Shown one piece after another: positions 52,500 to 61,573 of a stretch of 64,000 bases of DNA (position 1 is its first letter; the number at the start of each line of letters is the position of its first letter). The stretch is from Streptomyces leeuwenhoekii (GTDB lineage: Bacteria > Actinomycetota > Actinomycetes > Streptomycetales > Streptomycetaceae). The translations under genes were made by a program, and so were the position numbers. The DNA lies in contig NZ_LN831790.1 of the NCBI RefSeq assembly GCF_001013905.1, positions 496,001-560,000 on the forward strand, read 5' to 3'. The notes under the pieces were generated by a model. The model did not search any database. It was not told the DNA's origin and was given only the letters and a program-made list of their open reading frames with translations.

Positions 52500-53030
52500 T
52501 CAGCCGGGCTTGCCGGGGCGGCCCTCCCGCTCCTGGAGGTAACCCGGGTAGTCCGGCGAGTCCGGCAGCACCGTGTCGTCCTCCACGACGTGCACGGCGG
52601 CCTCCTCCGCACCGGCGGCCCCGCCGTCCACGCCCACGTCGTCGCCGACCGTCTCCTTGGTGGTGTCGGTGCGCACGCCCTCGTCCGGGGCCACCAGGCG
52701 GCCGGAGCGGTCCGTGCCCGCCTCGGGGTCGACGGGTTCGCCCTCCCCGCCCGGCTGGTCGCCGACGCCGTCCCCGGCCGGCTCGGCCACGTCGGGCACC
52801 TCCTGCGCCAGCCGTTCGTCGAGGGTCTCCCCGTCGTGCTGCTCGGCGGCCGTGATCCCGTGCTTGGTGACGCCCAGCGGCTTCTCCGGCGGGGAGTAGC
52901 CCTCGTCGAGCATGTCGTCGTAGGTGCGCTCGTCGACGGCGTCCTGCAGGTCGAGCGGCGCGGCGTCCTCCTGCTCCTCGTTGTTTCCGGTGGGCTGGTA
53001 GGCGTCGTCCGCCATGGGGTCGGTGCCCAT
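52500..53030 (-). CDS. DUF5709 family acidic protein
   Basis: 176 aa; a second ATG five codons in (MADDAYQPTG) is an alternative start. Highly acidic and Pro/Gly-rich, mostly disordered. The family signature DDMLDEGYSPPEKPLGVTKHG, cited as DMLDEGYSPPEKPLG, is near residue 40, followed by ETLDERLAQEVPDV. The C-terminus has DSPDYPGYLQERE. DUF5709 proteins are restricted to actinomycetes and have no known role. It ends 6 bases from the shared terminator. Confidence 0.85.
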   Translation of the reverse strand: MGTDPMADDAYQPTGNNEEQEDAAPLDLQDAVDERTYDDMLDEGYSPPEKPLGVTKHGITAAEQHDGETLDERLAQEVPDVAEPAGDGVGDQPGGEGEPVDPEAGTDRSGRLVAPDEGVRTDTTKETVGDDVGVDGGAAGAEEAAVHVVEDDTVLPDSPDYPGYLQEREGRPGKPG

Positions 53031-53271
53031 CGCTGCCTCCCTTTCACGCTGCGTCGCCTCGGTCCGTCCCGATCCTCCCGATCGTCTCGGTCGTCTCGGT
53101 GTCAGCCTTCGCGTTTCCCGTTACGCGATCTCTAACCTCGGCGTGCCGTGAGAGGGCGATCACCTGCCGGACGCGCGGTCGCACCGGGCCGGGCCGCGTG
53201 GGAGTGCCGGCGGCTCGGGGCGGCCGGACCGCCGGCGCGAGAGTCCCGGCCGCCTGGCCGGGCGCGGGCCG

Positions 53272-53538
53272 TCACGGGGACGCCACAGGTCCGTCCCGCT
53301 TGCGGTGGCGCTGCTCGACCAGCTCGCGGCTCAGCTCCTCCGCCTCGGTCAGCCGGTCGAAGCCCGCCTCGGTGATCACCGCCAGGATCGGGAAGATCCG
53401 CCGGGTCAGGTCCGGGCCGCCGATGGCGGAGTCGTCGTCCGCCGCGTCGTACAGGGCCTGCAGTGCGGCCAGGGCGGCCTCGCGCCCCGGCGGACACGGA
53501 CCGCCCGGGCGCAGGGGGCGCTGACGGCCGGGGCTCAC
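53272..53538 (-). pseudogene. C-terminal fragment of a 20S proteasome beta subunit (PrcB-like), 88 aa
   Basis: GTG start at 53538 overlaps the stop of the upstream glycosyltransferase (GTGA), so the fragment can be translated. After a ~17-residue Pro/Arg-rich lead it reads [19 protein letters not shown], then [17 protein letters not shown] and a basic helical tail. The [17 protein letters not shown] stretch is, from memory, the hallmark of the last quarter of actinobacterial PrcB (full length about 280 aa). The catalytic Thr, propeptide and most of the fold are missing. It may be the 3' remnant of a duplicated prcB or a small protein re-using this piece. No prcA, pup or pafA lies nearby. Confidence 0.7.
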
Positions 53539-55034
53539 CGGGGAGCGGCCGTGCCGTCCGCCGGGGGTGCGACGCGGACCTGGAGGTCGCTGACGCGGTG
53601 CGGGGTCCAGGACCGGGCGTAGCGCGGCGGGGTGCCGCCCGGCCCGGTGAGGGCGGCGACCGGCATCCGCCGGGCGGTGGCCAGGATCTCCCCCTCGGTC
53701 ATGTTGGCGTTGTTGCCCCCGATGTTGCCCGAGGAGCAGCCGGTGTAGTAGCCGAGGGGGATGGCCTCGTGGCCGGTGAGCAGGCAGGGCGGCCGGACCC
53801 CGAGCCGGTGCAGCGTGGCGGCGGTGCGGGCCCAGTCGCGGCGGCTGTCGGTGTTGCGGTCCACGGTGTGCACCAGGACGGTGAGCTGCACCGCCAGGTG
53901 CCCGGCGAGCGCGACGGCGACCAGGGCCGCGGGCCAGGGGCGCCACCGCCCGGCCGGGGTGCGCACCAGATGCCACAGGGCGTCGGCGACGGGGATCGCG
54001 AGGAGGGCGTAGGCGGGCTGCAGGAAGCGCGGCGCGGCGTACTCGATGGTGAACAGGTAGGGCAGGGCGGCCGTCGCGGCGCAGGCGAGCGGGACCAGCG
54101 TGCGGGCGGTGCGCCCGGCGCGGACCGCGACGGCCAGCCCGATGGCCGCCAGCACCGGCAGCACGAACCACCACAGGGTGATCACGGGGTGCGGCATCGC
54201 GCCGGTGCAGGGGCGGCACAGGGCACGTCCGCCCAGGCTGCGGAGCTGGTCGTCGACGGCGATGTGCCACCCGAGCCCGCCCTGGATGCGCGAGGCGTCG
54301 GCGAGCCGCTGGGCGAGGCCGCCATATCCGGTGTACGCCTCGATCACCCACGGCACTCCCCCGGCCGCGAGTCCGCCCACCAGGGCGAGCAGGAGCCGCC
54401 CCCGGCGGCGGGCGAGCGCGGCGAGCAGCAGGGGCACCGCCACCCAGACGGCGTCGGTGGGCCGCATCCACGCCATGAGCGCGGCACCGGCGGCCACGCC
54501 CCACGGCGCGGCCCGGCCGCCGTCCGCCGCCCGGGCCCGCAGGAAGCAGCCGGCGCACATCAGGGCGCCGATGGCCACCCAGTAGTTGGGCATGGCCTGC
54601 GGGCCGTAGAAGAGCGTCACCCACAGGGTGGCGAAGAACGCGCCGGCCGTGGCCAGGACGCGGACCGGGAAAAGGCCGCGCCAGGCGCGCAGGGCCAGGT
54701 AGAGCGCGAGGCCGGAGAGCAGGGCGAGGTAGACGCGCAGCAGCGGGGTGGACGACGACCAGGACGCGACCGGTGCCACGAGCAGCGAGACGCCACGGGA
54801 GCGCGGCGCGCTGAAGAAGGCGGCCGGGGTGTGGGAGGTGACCTGGCTGACGTAGACGGTCTCGTCCCAGCCCAGGCCCAGCACGGGGCGGACGAGGACG
54901 AGCTGGGCGAGGGTGAAGGCGGCGGCCACCGCGGCGAGCGGGCCGGCTCCGCCCGCGCGCTGCGGTGCGCCGGAGCCGGTCGCCGGGCCGCGTCGCCGCA
55001 TGCCCACCGCTGTCGCGTGCGTGCCGTCGGCCAT
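53535..55034 (-). CDS. Polytopic membrane glycosyltransferase (GT-C, mannosyltransferase-like)
   Basis: 499 aa from ATG 55034 (GAGGGG 7 bases upstream); ATG 55061 is a weaker alternative. About eleven membrane helices. The first extracytoplasmic loop has [12 protein letters not shown], whose acidic residues correspond to the metal/lipid-sugar-binding motif of GT-C enzymes, and [15 protein letters not shown] follows. The C-terminal ~130 residues are extracytoplasmic, with [17 protein letters not shown] and a [13 protein letters not shown] stretch. Such proteins transfer sugars from polyprenyl phosphates to cell-surface glycans or proteins. Substrate unknown. It is coupled to the downstream proteasome-beta fragment by a GTGA overlap. 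Confidence 0.8.
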   Translation of the reverse strand: MADGTHATAVGMRRRGPATGSGAPQRAGGAGPLAAVAAAFTLAQLVLVRPVLGLGWDETVYVSQVTSHTPAAFFSAPRSRGVSLLVAPVASWSSSTPLLRVYLALLSGLALYLALRAWRGLFPVRVLATAGAFFATLWVTLFYGPQAMPNYWVAIGALMCAGCFLRARAADGGRAAPWGVAAGAALMAWMRPTDAVWVAVPLLLAALARRRGRLLLALVGGLAAGGVPWVIEAYTGYGGLAQRLADASRIQGGLGWHIAVDDQLRSLGGRALCRPCTGAMPHPVITLWWFVLPVLAAIGLAVAVRAGRTARTLVPLACAATAALPYLFTIEYAAPRFLQPAYALLAIPVADALWHLVRTPAGRWRPWPAALVAVALAGHLAVQLTVLVHTVDRNTDSRRDWARTAATLHRLGVRPPCLLTGHEAIPLGYYTGCSSGNIGGNNANMTEGEILATARRMPVAALTGPGGTPPRYARSWTPHRVSDLQVRVAPPADGTAAPR

Positions 55035-55148
55035 GGTCGACCCCTCATCCTGTGTGGACATCGACACGCTAACCCGGGCGCGACGGGGGTGCAGGACGGG
55101 ATACGGCCGGTGGCCTGACGCCGCCGGTCCACGCCGGCACCCGCCCGG

Positions 55149-55167
55149 GGCCCGCCACGGGCGGGCC
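55149..55167 (-). terminator. Terminator after the GH65 gene
   Basis: Perfect 8-base arms 55149-55156 and 55160-55167 with an ACG loop, 13 bases past the GH65 stop (55180). Confidence 0.6.
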
Positions 55168-55179
55168 GGGTGTGCCCGG

Positions 55180-57534
55180 TCAGCGGGCGTTCGGCCGTCG
55201 GTGCGGGGGCTGTTCGGGTGCCGGGCGCGGTTTCGGCGCGGGGATGGAGCGGGTGACGGGGCCGTCACCGTTCACCGTGAGGGTCTTCCCGTGGTGACGG
55301 ATCCTCAGGGGGGAGCCGGACAGCAGGGTGTAGGTGGCCCGGTCGGCACCGATCTCCACACGCAGGCACCGGCCGCGGAACTGGAGCCGGAAGGCCAGGC
55401 GGCTGAACTTCTCCGGCAGGCGTGGTGCGAAGGAGAGGTGTTCCTCCTCGCGGCGGGTGCCGCCGAACCCGGCGACCAGCGCCATCCACGTGCCGGCCAG
55501 CGAGGCGATGTGCAGCCCGTCCCGGGTGTTGTGTTCCAGGTCGGCCAGGTCCATCAGGGCGGCCTCGGCGGTGTAGTCGTAGGCCAGGCGCAGGTGGCCG
55601 GTCTGGGCGGCGACCACGGCCTGGCAGCACGCCGACAGGGAGGAGTCCCGTACGGTCAGCGGCTCGTAGTAGGCGAAGTTGCGGGCGATCTGCTCCTCGT
55701 CGCTGTACTCGTCGAAGAAGCGGCCGCAGGTGTACATGGCCAGGACGAGGTCGGCCTGTTTGATCACCTGCTTGCGGTAGAGGTCGAAGTAGGGGAAGTG
55801 CAGCATCAGCGGGTACTGGTCGTCCCGGGTGCGGGCGAAGTCCCAGCGCTGGTAGCGGGTGAAGCCGGCGTGCTGCTCGTGGACGCCGAGTTCGTGGTTG
55901 TAGGGGATGTGCACGGCCTCGGCGGCGTCGCGCCAGGCGGCGCTCTCCTCGTCGTCGACGCCGAACCGGGCCGCCACGTCGGGGTGGCGTTCGCACATGT
56001 CGGCGGCGGCCAGCAGGTTCGCCCGCGCCATGAGGTTGGTGTACACGTTGTCGTCGGCGATGGCGCTGTACTCGTCGGGGCCGGTGACGCCGTCGATGTG
56101 GAAGGTGCCGTGGTGGTCGTGGTGGCCCAGGGAGCGCCACAGGCGGGCCGTCTCCACCAGCAGCTCCAGGCCGGTGTCGCGTTCGAAGTCGGCATCGCCG
56201 GTGGCCGCCGCGTAGCGCACCGCGGCGTGCGCGATGTCGGCGTTGACGTGGAAGGCGGCGGTACCGGCCGGCCAGTAGGCGGAGCCCTCGGAGCCGTCGA
56301 TCGTGCGCCAGGGGAAGGCGGCTCCGCGCAGGCCGAGCTGGGTCGCGCGGTCCCGGGCGGCGGGCAGGGTGTCCCGGCGCCAGCGCAGCGCCTCGGCCAC
56401 GGCCTTGGGTGCGGTGTAGGTGAGCACGGGCAGCACGAACATCTCGGTGTCCCAGAAGGCGTGCCCGTCGTAGCCGGAGCCGGTCAGTCCCTTGGCGGGG
56501 ATCGCCCGCTGCTCGGCGCGGGCGCCGGCCTGGAGCACGTGGAAGAGGCCGAAGCGGACGGCCTGCTGGATCTCCTCGTCGCCGTCGACCTCGACGTCCG
56601 CCCGGCCCCAGAAGTCGTCGAGGTAGGCCCGCTGTTCCGCCACCAGGCCCTCCCAGCCGCTGTGGGCCGCCGCGGCGAGGGCGGCCTCGACCTGGTCGCT
56701 CATCGCGGGCCTGGATCGGGTCCCCGACCAGCCGTGGGCGACGGTCTTCTGCAGCCGCAGCCGCTGTCCGGGCTCCAGCACGGAGGTGACCGTCAGCCGG
56801 GCCACGTCGGTGTTGCTCTCGCTGCTGGTGCTGGTCGGCTCGGGTCCGTCGACGACGTGGTCGGCGGCGACGGCGACCCTGAGGCCGCTGGTGCGGGTGC
56901 GGTGCACCAGGCGCAGCCGGGGACCGACCGCCATGTCCTCCTCCGGCTGCAGCGGGGACTTCAGGGCCTTCGCGGTGCGCGGGTCGCCGTTGGGGCCGGG
57001 CAGGCTCTCGTTGGCGACCAGTTCCGACTGGATCACCACCCGGGTCTTGCTGTCGAGGGGCTCGACCTCGTAGGACACGGCGGCGATCGCCCGCTGGGTG
57101 AGCGAGACCAGCCGGGTGGAGCGCACCCGGACCGTGGACCCGGCCGGAGAGGTCCACTCGCAGAACCGTTCGAGCACGCCGCGGCGCAGGTCCAGGGTGC
57201 GCTCGTGCTTGACGAGCCGTCCGTAGCGCAGGTCGAAGGGCTCGTCGTCGACGAGGAGGCGCAGCACCTTGCCGTTGGTGACGTTGATGACCGTCTGGCC
57301 GGACTCGGGATAGCCGTAGCCGGCCTCGGCGTACGGCAACGGGTGCAGTTCGTACACGCCGTTGAGGTAGCTGCCGGGCAGTCCGTGCGGTTCGCCCTCG
57401 TCGAGGTTGCCGCGCCAGCCGACGTGCCCGTTGGACAGGGCGAAGACGGACTCGCTCTGGGCGAGCAGGTCGAGGTTGAGCTCGGTCTCGCGCACGGCCC
57501 ACGGCTCGACCGCGTACGTCCGGTTGGTGATCAC
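55180..57534 (-). CDS. Glycoside hydrolase family 65 disaccharide phosphorylase
   Basis: 784 aa from GTG 57534. N-terminal GH65N beta-sandwich (~10-270, [20 protein letters not shown] cited as [14 protein letters not shown]). The (alpha/alpha)6 catalytic barrel (~320-690) has [16 protein letters not shown] and TGPDEYS with the general-acid Glu488. [10 protein letters not shown] and a late [11 protein letters not shown] may line the phosphate site. A small beta domain ends the protein. GH65 enzymes phosphorolyse maltose, trehalose, kojibiose or nigerose to glucose and beta-glucose-1-phosphate. The overlapped upstream gene is a beta-phosphoglucomutase, which removes that product, so phosphorylase rather than hydrolase activity is likely. 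Which disaccharide is used cannot be settled. Confidence 0.93.
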   Translation of the reverse strand: MITNRTYAVEPWAVRETELNLDLLAQSESVFALSNGHVGWRGNLDEGEPHGLPGSYLNGVYELHPLPYAEAGYGYPESGQTVINVTNGKVLRLLVDDEPFDLRYGRLVKHERTLDLRRGVLERFCEWTSPAGSTVRVRSTRLVSLTQRAIAAVSYEVEPLDSKTRVVIQSELVANESLPGPNGDPRTAKALKSPLQPEEDMAVGPRLRLVHRTRTSGLRVAVAADHVVDGPEPTSTSSESNTDVARLTVTSVLEPGQRLRLQKTVAHGWSGTRSRPAMSDQVEAALAAAAHSGWEGLVAEQRAYLDDFWGRADVEVDGDEEIQQAVRFGLFHVLQAGARAEQRAIPAKGLTGSGYDGHAFWDTEMFVLPVLTYTAPKAVAEALRWRRDTLPAARDRATQLGLRGAAFPWRTIDGSEGSAYWPAGTAAFHVNADIAHAAVRYAAATGDADFERDTGLELLVETARLWRSLGHHDHHGTFHIDGVTGPDEYSAIADDNVYTNLMARANLLAAADMCERHPDVAARFGVDDEESAAWRDAAEAVHIPYNHELGVHEQHAGFTRYQRWDFARTRDDQYPLMLHFPYFDLYRKQVIKQADLVLAMYTCGRFFDEYSDEEQIARNFAYYEPLTVRDSSLSACCQAVVAAQTGHLRLAYDYTAEAALMDLADLEHNTRDGLHIASLAGTWMALVAGFGGTRREEEHLSFAPRLPEKFSRLAFRLQFRGRCLRVEIGADRATYTLLSGSPLRIRHHGKTLTVNGDGPVTRSIPAPKPRPAPEQPPHRRPNAR

Positions 57535-58280
57535 GCGTGGCCTCCCAGCTCGGCCAGGTCCCGCACCACGCGGTCCGCGCCGTGCGCGTACAGGGCGTCG
57601 CTCTGGCCGACCCGGTCGACGCCGACGACGTAGCCGAAGCGGCCCGCGCGCCCGGCGTCCATGCCGGCCAGGGCGTCCTCGAACACGGCGGCCCGGGACG
57701 GCTCGACGCCGAGGTCGCGGGCGGCGGCGAGGAAGGTGTCGGGGCGCGGCTTGCCGGGCAGCTTCCGCTCGGCGGCCACCACGCCGTCGATCCGCACGTC
57801 GAACAGCCGATCGGCGTCGATGGAGCGCAGCACGTCGCGGGTGTTGGCGCTGGAGGAGACGATCGCGGTGCGCAGGCCCTGCGCGCGCACGGCGTCGATG
57901 TAGCGCAGGGTGCCGTCGTACGCCTCGACGCCCTGGGTGCGGATCTTCTCGAGCAGCAGGGCGTTCTTGCGGTTGCCGACGCCGTGGACCGTCGGCGCGT
58001 CCGGCGGGTCGTCGGGACTTCCCTCCGGCAGTTCGATGCCGCGGGAGGCGAGGAAGGAGCGCACGCCGTCGGCGCGCGGGCGCCCGTCGACGTACTCGTC
58101 GTAGTCGGCGTCGGTGAAGGGCCGGAAGTCCTCGCCGTCCCGCTCGCGCAGGAACGCGTCGAACGTCTCCTTCCAGGCGGCGGCGTGCACCACCGCCGTC
58201 TTGGTCACGACCCCGTCGAGGTCGAAGAGGCATGCCTGGATGTCTTCGGGGAGACCGAGCTGCGTCGTCATACAGGTCAC
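57531..58280 (-). CDS. pgmB: Beta-phosphoglucomutase, HAD family
   Basis: 249 aa from GTG 58280 (GGGGA a few bases upstream); ATG 58271 is an alternative. HAD motif [21 protein letters not shown], cited as [16 protein letters not shown], with nucleophile and acid/base Asp; motif [12 protein letters not shown]; motif III Lys in [11 protein letters not shown]; motif [15 protein letters not shown] helical cap follows motif I. It converts beta-glucose-1-phosphate to glucose-6-phosphate. The GH65 start overlaps its stop (GTGA), so the two enzymes are made together and form a phosphorolytic disaccharide pathway. No transporter gene is adjacent, so the sugar is either internal or imported by a system encoded elsewhere. 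Confidence 0.92.
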   Translation of the reverse strand: MTCMTTQLGLPEDIQACLFDLDGVVTKTAVVHAAAWKETFDAFLRERDGEDFRPFTDADYDEYVDGRPRADGVRSFLASRGIELPEGSPDDPPDAPTVHGVGNRKNALLLEKIRTQGVEAYDGTLRYIDAVRAQGLRTAIVSSSANTRDVLRSIDADRLFDVRIDGVVAAERKLPGKPRPDTFLAAARDLGVEPSRAAVFEDALAGMDAGRAGRFGYVVGVDRVGQSDALYAHGADRVVRDLAELGGHA

Positions 58281-58632
58281 GGTTCCCCGCCCGGCCTGGT
58301 CCCATCGGGTGGCTCACGCCACAGACACCGTACGGCCGGATGCGCCGGGCCAGGGCCCCTCGTTTGGATCAGGCCGGGCTCGCGGGGCCTGGTGCCGCTC
58401 CCCCACGCTCGGTTTCGCTCGCGTGGGAGGAACCCCCACCGCCGCGTCGTCGTCGGTTGCCATGGCTCCGCCAAGGCACCCTCCTCCGCCTCGCGATACA
58501 CGCCACCAGACCCCGCTCCCTGATCCGGCCTGATCCGAACGGAAGACTCTGGTGGAGGGGGTCGGGCCTTTCACGGGCCCGCTCCCGGGGGCCCGCCGTG
58601 GCCCGGGTTTTCCGGATGGCACACTCTGCGGT
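58281..58632. other. Intergenic region with a dispersed Streptomyces-type hairpin repeat
   Basis: No gene. It holds the promoters of the divergent pgmB-like and kinase genes, and a hairpin repeat at 58398-58439. Confidence 0.55.
58398..58439. repeat. Dispersed palindromic repeat typical of Streptomyces
   Basis: CTCCCCCACGC (58399-58409), a TCGGTTTCGCTC loop, GCGTGGGAGG and then AACCCCCACC. From memory this pattern (CTCCCCCACnCTCGGCTTCGCTCnnGnGGGGG...CCCC) recurs many times in Streptomyces genomes, always between genes. It can fold into a 7-base perfect stem with a loop of 12, extendable with a bulge. The function is unknown. Confidence 0.6.
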
Positions 58633-59304
58633 GTGCCGCTGACTTTCGACGACCTTCTCGCCCGGGCCCGCGGACTGGCGAAGGACGGGCGACGCGCCCT
58701 GCTCGGCATCGCGGGCAGTCCCGGCGCGGGCAAGACGACGCTCGCCGAGCATCTGGTGCGGGAGCTGAACGGGGCGGGCGAGCCATGGGTGGCGCACGTC
58801 CCCATGGACGGTTTCCACCTCGCCGACGCCGAACTGGACCGGCTCGGGCGCCGGGACCGCAAGGGGGCTCCGGACACGTTCGACGCGGCCGGGTACGCGG
58901 CGCTGCTGCGGCGGCTGCGGGAGGAGCCCGGGGGGCCGGACGGCGACGTCGTGTACGCGCCCGGCTTCGAGCGTGTGCTGGAGCAGCCGATCGCCGGGGC
59001 CGTCCCGGTGCCTCCGACGGCGCGGCTGGTGGTGACGGAGGGCAACTACCTGCTGCTGGAGACCGGCGCCTGGGCGCGGGTGCGCTCACACCTCGACGAG
59101 GTGTGGTTCTGCGAGACGGCCGAGGAGGAGCGGATCCGGCGGCTCGTCGCCCGGCACGAGGAGTTCGGCAAGACCCACGCCGACGCCGTGGCGTGGGTGC
59201 TCGGAACGGACCAGCGCAACGCCGATCTGGTCGCCGCGACCCGCGTCCGGGCCGACCTCGTGGTCCCCGCGACGGCACTGCCCCCGGCCCGCCCGGACGC
59301 GTGA
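58633..59304 (+). CDS. P-loop nucleoside/sugar kinase, uridine kinase-like
   Basis: 223 aa from GTG 58633. Walker A GIAGSPGAGKTTLAEHL (~27-43). Then VPMDGFHLADAEL, with the substrate-binding Asp and the DGFH motif, and FDAAGYAALLRRLR. Next are YAPGFERVLEQPIAG and a Walker B-like VVTEGNYLLLE, and an Arg-rich lid RIRRLVARHEEFGKT. This is the PRK/uridine-kinase/pantothenate-kinase-like fold. Close homologues are called nucleoside/nucleotide kinase family or fructose kinase FrcK-like, so the substrate is open. It is a single-gene unit. Confidence 0.87.
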   Translation: MPLTFDDLLARARGLAKDGRRALLGIAGSPGAGKTTLAEHLVRELNGAGEPWVAHVPMDGFHLADAELDRLGRRDRKGAPDTFDAAGYAALLRRLREEPGGPDGDVVYAPGFERVLEQPIAGAVPVPPTARLVVTEGNYLLLETGAWARVRSHLDEVWFCETAEEERIRRLVARHEEFGKTHADAVAWVLGTDQRNADLVAATRVRADLVVPATALPPARPDA

Positions 59305-59435
59305 GCGCCGTCCGCACCGGTGGCGTCACCGCCGCGCGCGGTGGCCACCGCTGAGGCGGCGGGGCCGGTGCGGGTGCCGAGGCGTCCCCGGCCCGGGTTG
59401 CCCGGACCGGGGCCGGCGCGGACCGGCACCGGCCC

Positions 59436-59837
59436 CTACCGTCCCGCGTGCTGGAAGCCCTCGACGCTCACATGGGGCATCACCCGGCTGGTGACGCGAT
59501 AGCGGCCGTTGGGCACGTCGGCGGAGCGCGTGACGTGGACGGTGAGGGGCCCGGCCCACTCGTAGCCGTGCCGCTCGGCGTGCCGGGCCAGGCTGTCGGT
59601 GAGGGCCTGCCCGACGGGGCTGCCGTGGCGGGTCAGCTCCTCGTGGACGGCGTCGGCGAGTTCGACGTCGTAGGCGTTGGGGACCAGCACCCGGCCCGTC
59701 GCGCAGACCACGGCGTGGCTGTCGCACTCGGCGTGCAGGGCGTCGAGGAGTTCGACGGGTTCCTTGTCGAGGACCCGTGCCCACAGCGCCTCCCATCCGT
59801 TCTCCAGGGCCTGTTCGAAAGCGCTGAGCGCGCTCAT
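59436..59837 (-). CDS. DUF3662 (FhaA N-terminal domain) protein
   Basis: 133 aa. It matches the N-terminal domain of FhaA: ALENGWEALWARV near the start, VVCATGRVLVPNAYDVELAD, RHAERHGYEWAGPLTVHV and a C-terminal beta strand with GRYRVTSRV. The FHA phosphopeptide-binding domain of FhaA is absent, so this is a stand-alone DUF3662 domain. FhaA itself acts in cell-wall synthesis with Ser/Thr kinases, but whether this stand-alone domain is related in role is unknown. It converges with the kinase gene across a GC-rich stretch with hairpin potential. Confidence 0.85.
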   Translation of the reverse strand: MSALSAFEQALENGWEALWARVLDKEPVELLDALHAECDSHAVVCATGRVLVPNAYDVELADAVHEELTRHGSPVGQALTDSLARHAERHGYEWAGPLTVHVTRSADVPNGRYRVTSRVMPHVSVEGFQHAGR

Positions 59838-59889
59838 GCGGTCTCACCTGCTCCGTCGTCTCGGGGTCGGATGCGGCCGGTCGGCGGTG

Positions 59890-60051
59890 TCACTCCTCGT
59901 CGTAGTCGTCGGGCCGCACCTCCGCCTCCTCCAGCGCCTCGCGCATCGTGCGGCCGGTGGCGCCCTGCGGGCGGGACGCGCGCTCCTCACGGTCGTCGAG
60001 CACGTCGTCGGTGGTGTCGGTCTTCGGCCGGTTCTCTTCCGGAACGGTCAT
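59890..60051 (-). CDS. Small acidic protein, 53 aa
   Basis: ATG 60051, GAGGAG 8 bases upstream. The product is very acidic and hydrophilic (TDTTDDVLDDREERASRP, then MREALEEAEVRPDDYDEE). It has no cysteines or membrane segment and is probably disordered with a short C-terminal helix. I do not recognise a family. It lies 52 bases upstream of the DUF3662 gene on the same strand, so the two may be co-transcribed. Confidence 0.55.
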   Translation of the reverse strand: MTVPEENRPKTDTTDDVLDDREERASRPQGATGRTMREALEEAEVRPDDYDEE

Positions 60052-60235
60052 GGCGGCGGCTCCTCGTCCGTCGTGTCGGAATCTTCCGAGGCGGCGGGTT
60101 CCCGGACGGGACGGGGATATCCATCCGCACCGGGCCGGAGGGCCGTCCGGCCCGGTCCCCGGCGGCGCGGGCCCGGCACCGGGCGCCGTCGCGGACAGGC
60201 GGGCGAGCACGGTGCGTGAGCTATGTTGAACGTCC

Positions 60236-61177
60236 GTGGCAGAAGAAGGAGGCGCACCGGTGCCATCGCCGCAGCAGGCTCGCGCACAGGCATCAGCGAT
60301 CACCTCGGGAAAGACCGCCCCGGAAGCGGAGCCCTCCGCGACCTCCCAGCTCAGGATGTTGTTCGACCGGCCCCGGCTCTCCCCGAGCCAGCGGCGCATC
60401 GCCCAGTATCTGATCGACCACCTCACCGAGGCCGCGCTTCTGTCCATCACGGATCTCGCCGAGCGGGTCGGCGTGAGCCAGCCCTCCGTGACCCGCTTCG
60501 CCTCCGCGGTCGGCTTCAGCGGCTACCCCGCGCTGCGGGAGCGGCTCCAGTCGATCGCACTCGGCACCCGGGCGGGCGGCCCGCCCGAGGAGAACCAGGG
60601 CAACGAACTGCAGGCGGCGGTCGACGCCGAGATGGAGAACCTGGAGAATCTGCGCCGGGACCTCGCCGACCCCGACCGGGTCATCGCCGTGGGCCGCGCG
60701 CTGTCGAGGTCGGCTCCGCTGACCGTGCTCGGGCTGCGCATCTCGGTCTCGCTCGCCGAGTACTTCGCCTACGCCGCCCGCCGCATCCACCCCGACGTGC
60801 GCCTGGTGACCGTCGGCGGCAGCGTCGCCTACGACGCCCTGCTCCAGTCCCGGGAGGCGGGCGGCACCTGGGTGCTGGCGTTCTCCATGCCCCGGCACGC
60901 CCGGGAGACCCTCACCGCCGTACGGGTCGCGCGCCGGGCCGGACTGAAGGTCGCGCTGATCACCGACCTGGCGCTCGGCCCGGTGGCGGACGAGGCCGAC
61001 GTCACCTTCGCCACCGGCACCGGCTCCCGGCTGGTGTTCGACTCCTATGCCGCACCGGGTCTGATGTGCGCGGCGCTGCTGCAGGCCATGACCGACGCCG
61101 ATCCCGAGCGGACGCAGGCACGGCTGGAGAAGTACGAGCGGGTCGCCGACCAGCACCAGTTCTTCCTCAAGGACTGA
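60236..61177 (+). CDS. MurR/RpiR family transcriptional regulator
   Basis: 313 aa from GTG 60236. The N-terminal HTH_6 domain (~38-115) has LSPSQRRIAQYLIDHLTEAA and SITDLAERVGVSQPSVTRFASAVGF, cited as DLAERVGVSQPSVTRF. The C-terminal SIS sugar-phosphate-binding domain (~130-275) has LTVLGLRISVSLAEYFAYA and WVLAFSMPRHARET. The effector is probably a sugar phosphate. No sugar-utilisation operon follows directly, but a palindrome of the kind bound by such regulators lies 44 bases past its stop. Confidence 0.92.
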   Translation: MAEEGGAPVPSPQQARAQASAITSGKTAPEAEPSATSQLRMLFDRPRLSPSQRRIAQYLIDHLTEAALLSITDLAERVGVSQPSVTRFASAVGFSGYPALRERLQSIALGTRAGGPPEENQGNELQAAVDAEMENLENLRRDLADPDRVIAVGRALSRSAPLTVLGLRISVSLAEYFAYAARRIHPDVRLVTVGGSVAYDALLQSREAGGTWVLAFSMPRHARETLTAVRVARRAGLKVALITDLALGPVADEADVTFATGTGSRLVFDSYAAPGLMCAALLQAMTDADPERTQARLEKYERVADQHQFFLKD

Positions 61178-61573
61178 CAGGCGCCGCGGGCCCGGCCCGG
61201 CGGCGGGGGCGGCGGCCCGGATGAATGTTTTCATACGTCTTGCCAAGCGGTCCGCATATATAAATACTGCTCACGGATCACGCCCCCGGGTCCTCCCGGA
61301 AGCGCTCCGCACACGCTCGCCGATCCGCTCCGCCCGGGGAAAGCCGACGGTCCCGCCCATGCGCACGCCGCACCACTCGCCGCGCGGGCGGCACCTGCCG
61401 TTCCCGGGCGCCCGCGCGCACACCCGCTGCCGCCGGCCCCTGCCCGCACAGGCGCCCCGGGTGTCCGGTCGGGTCTCGCCCGCGCGAGCCCGTGGCGGCC
61501 CCGGTCGTCCCCTGGGCCGGGGCCGCGTCCCGCTCGCCGCACCACACCCCAGGCCGCCGCACCCCCGGAAACG
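61178..61573. other. Gene-free region with an AT-rich island
   Basis: No convincing gene; open frames here are Arg/Pro-rich. The island at 61220-61270 is strikingly AT-rich for this genome and contains the palindrome below and a TATATAAAT run (61254-61262) that could be a -10 region. The rest is GC-rich without recognisable signals. Confidence 0.5.
61221..61234. promoter_or_regulatory. ATGAA-TGTT-TTCAT palindrome, possible RpiR operator
   Basis: Perfect 5-base arms around a 4-base spacer, 44 bases after the RpiR gene stop and inside the AT-rich island. MurR/RpiR-type regulators bind TGAAA/TTTCA-like inverted repeats in several bacteria, so the adjacent regulator is a candidate ligand. Confidence 0.45.

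Noticed and set aside
53535..55034. Fusion of the glycosyltransferase with the proteasome-like tail
   Set aside because: The two frames differ and the glycosyltransferase has its own TGA at 53535-53537; they overlap by four bases but are separate.
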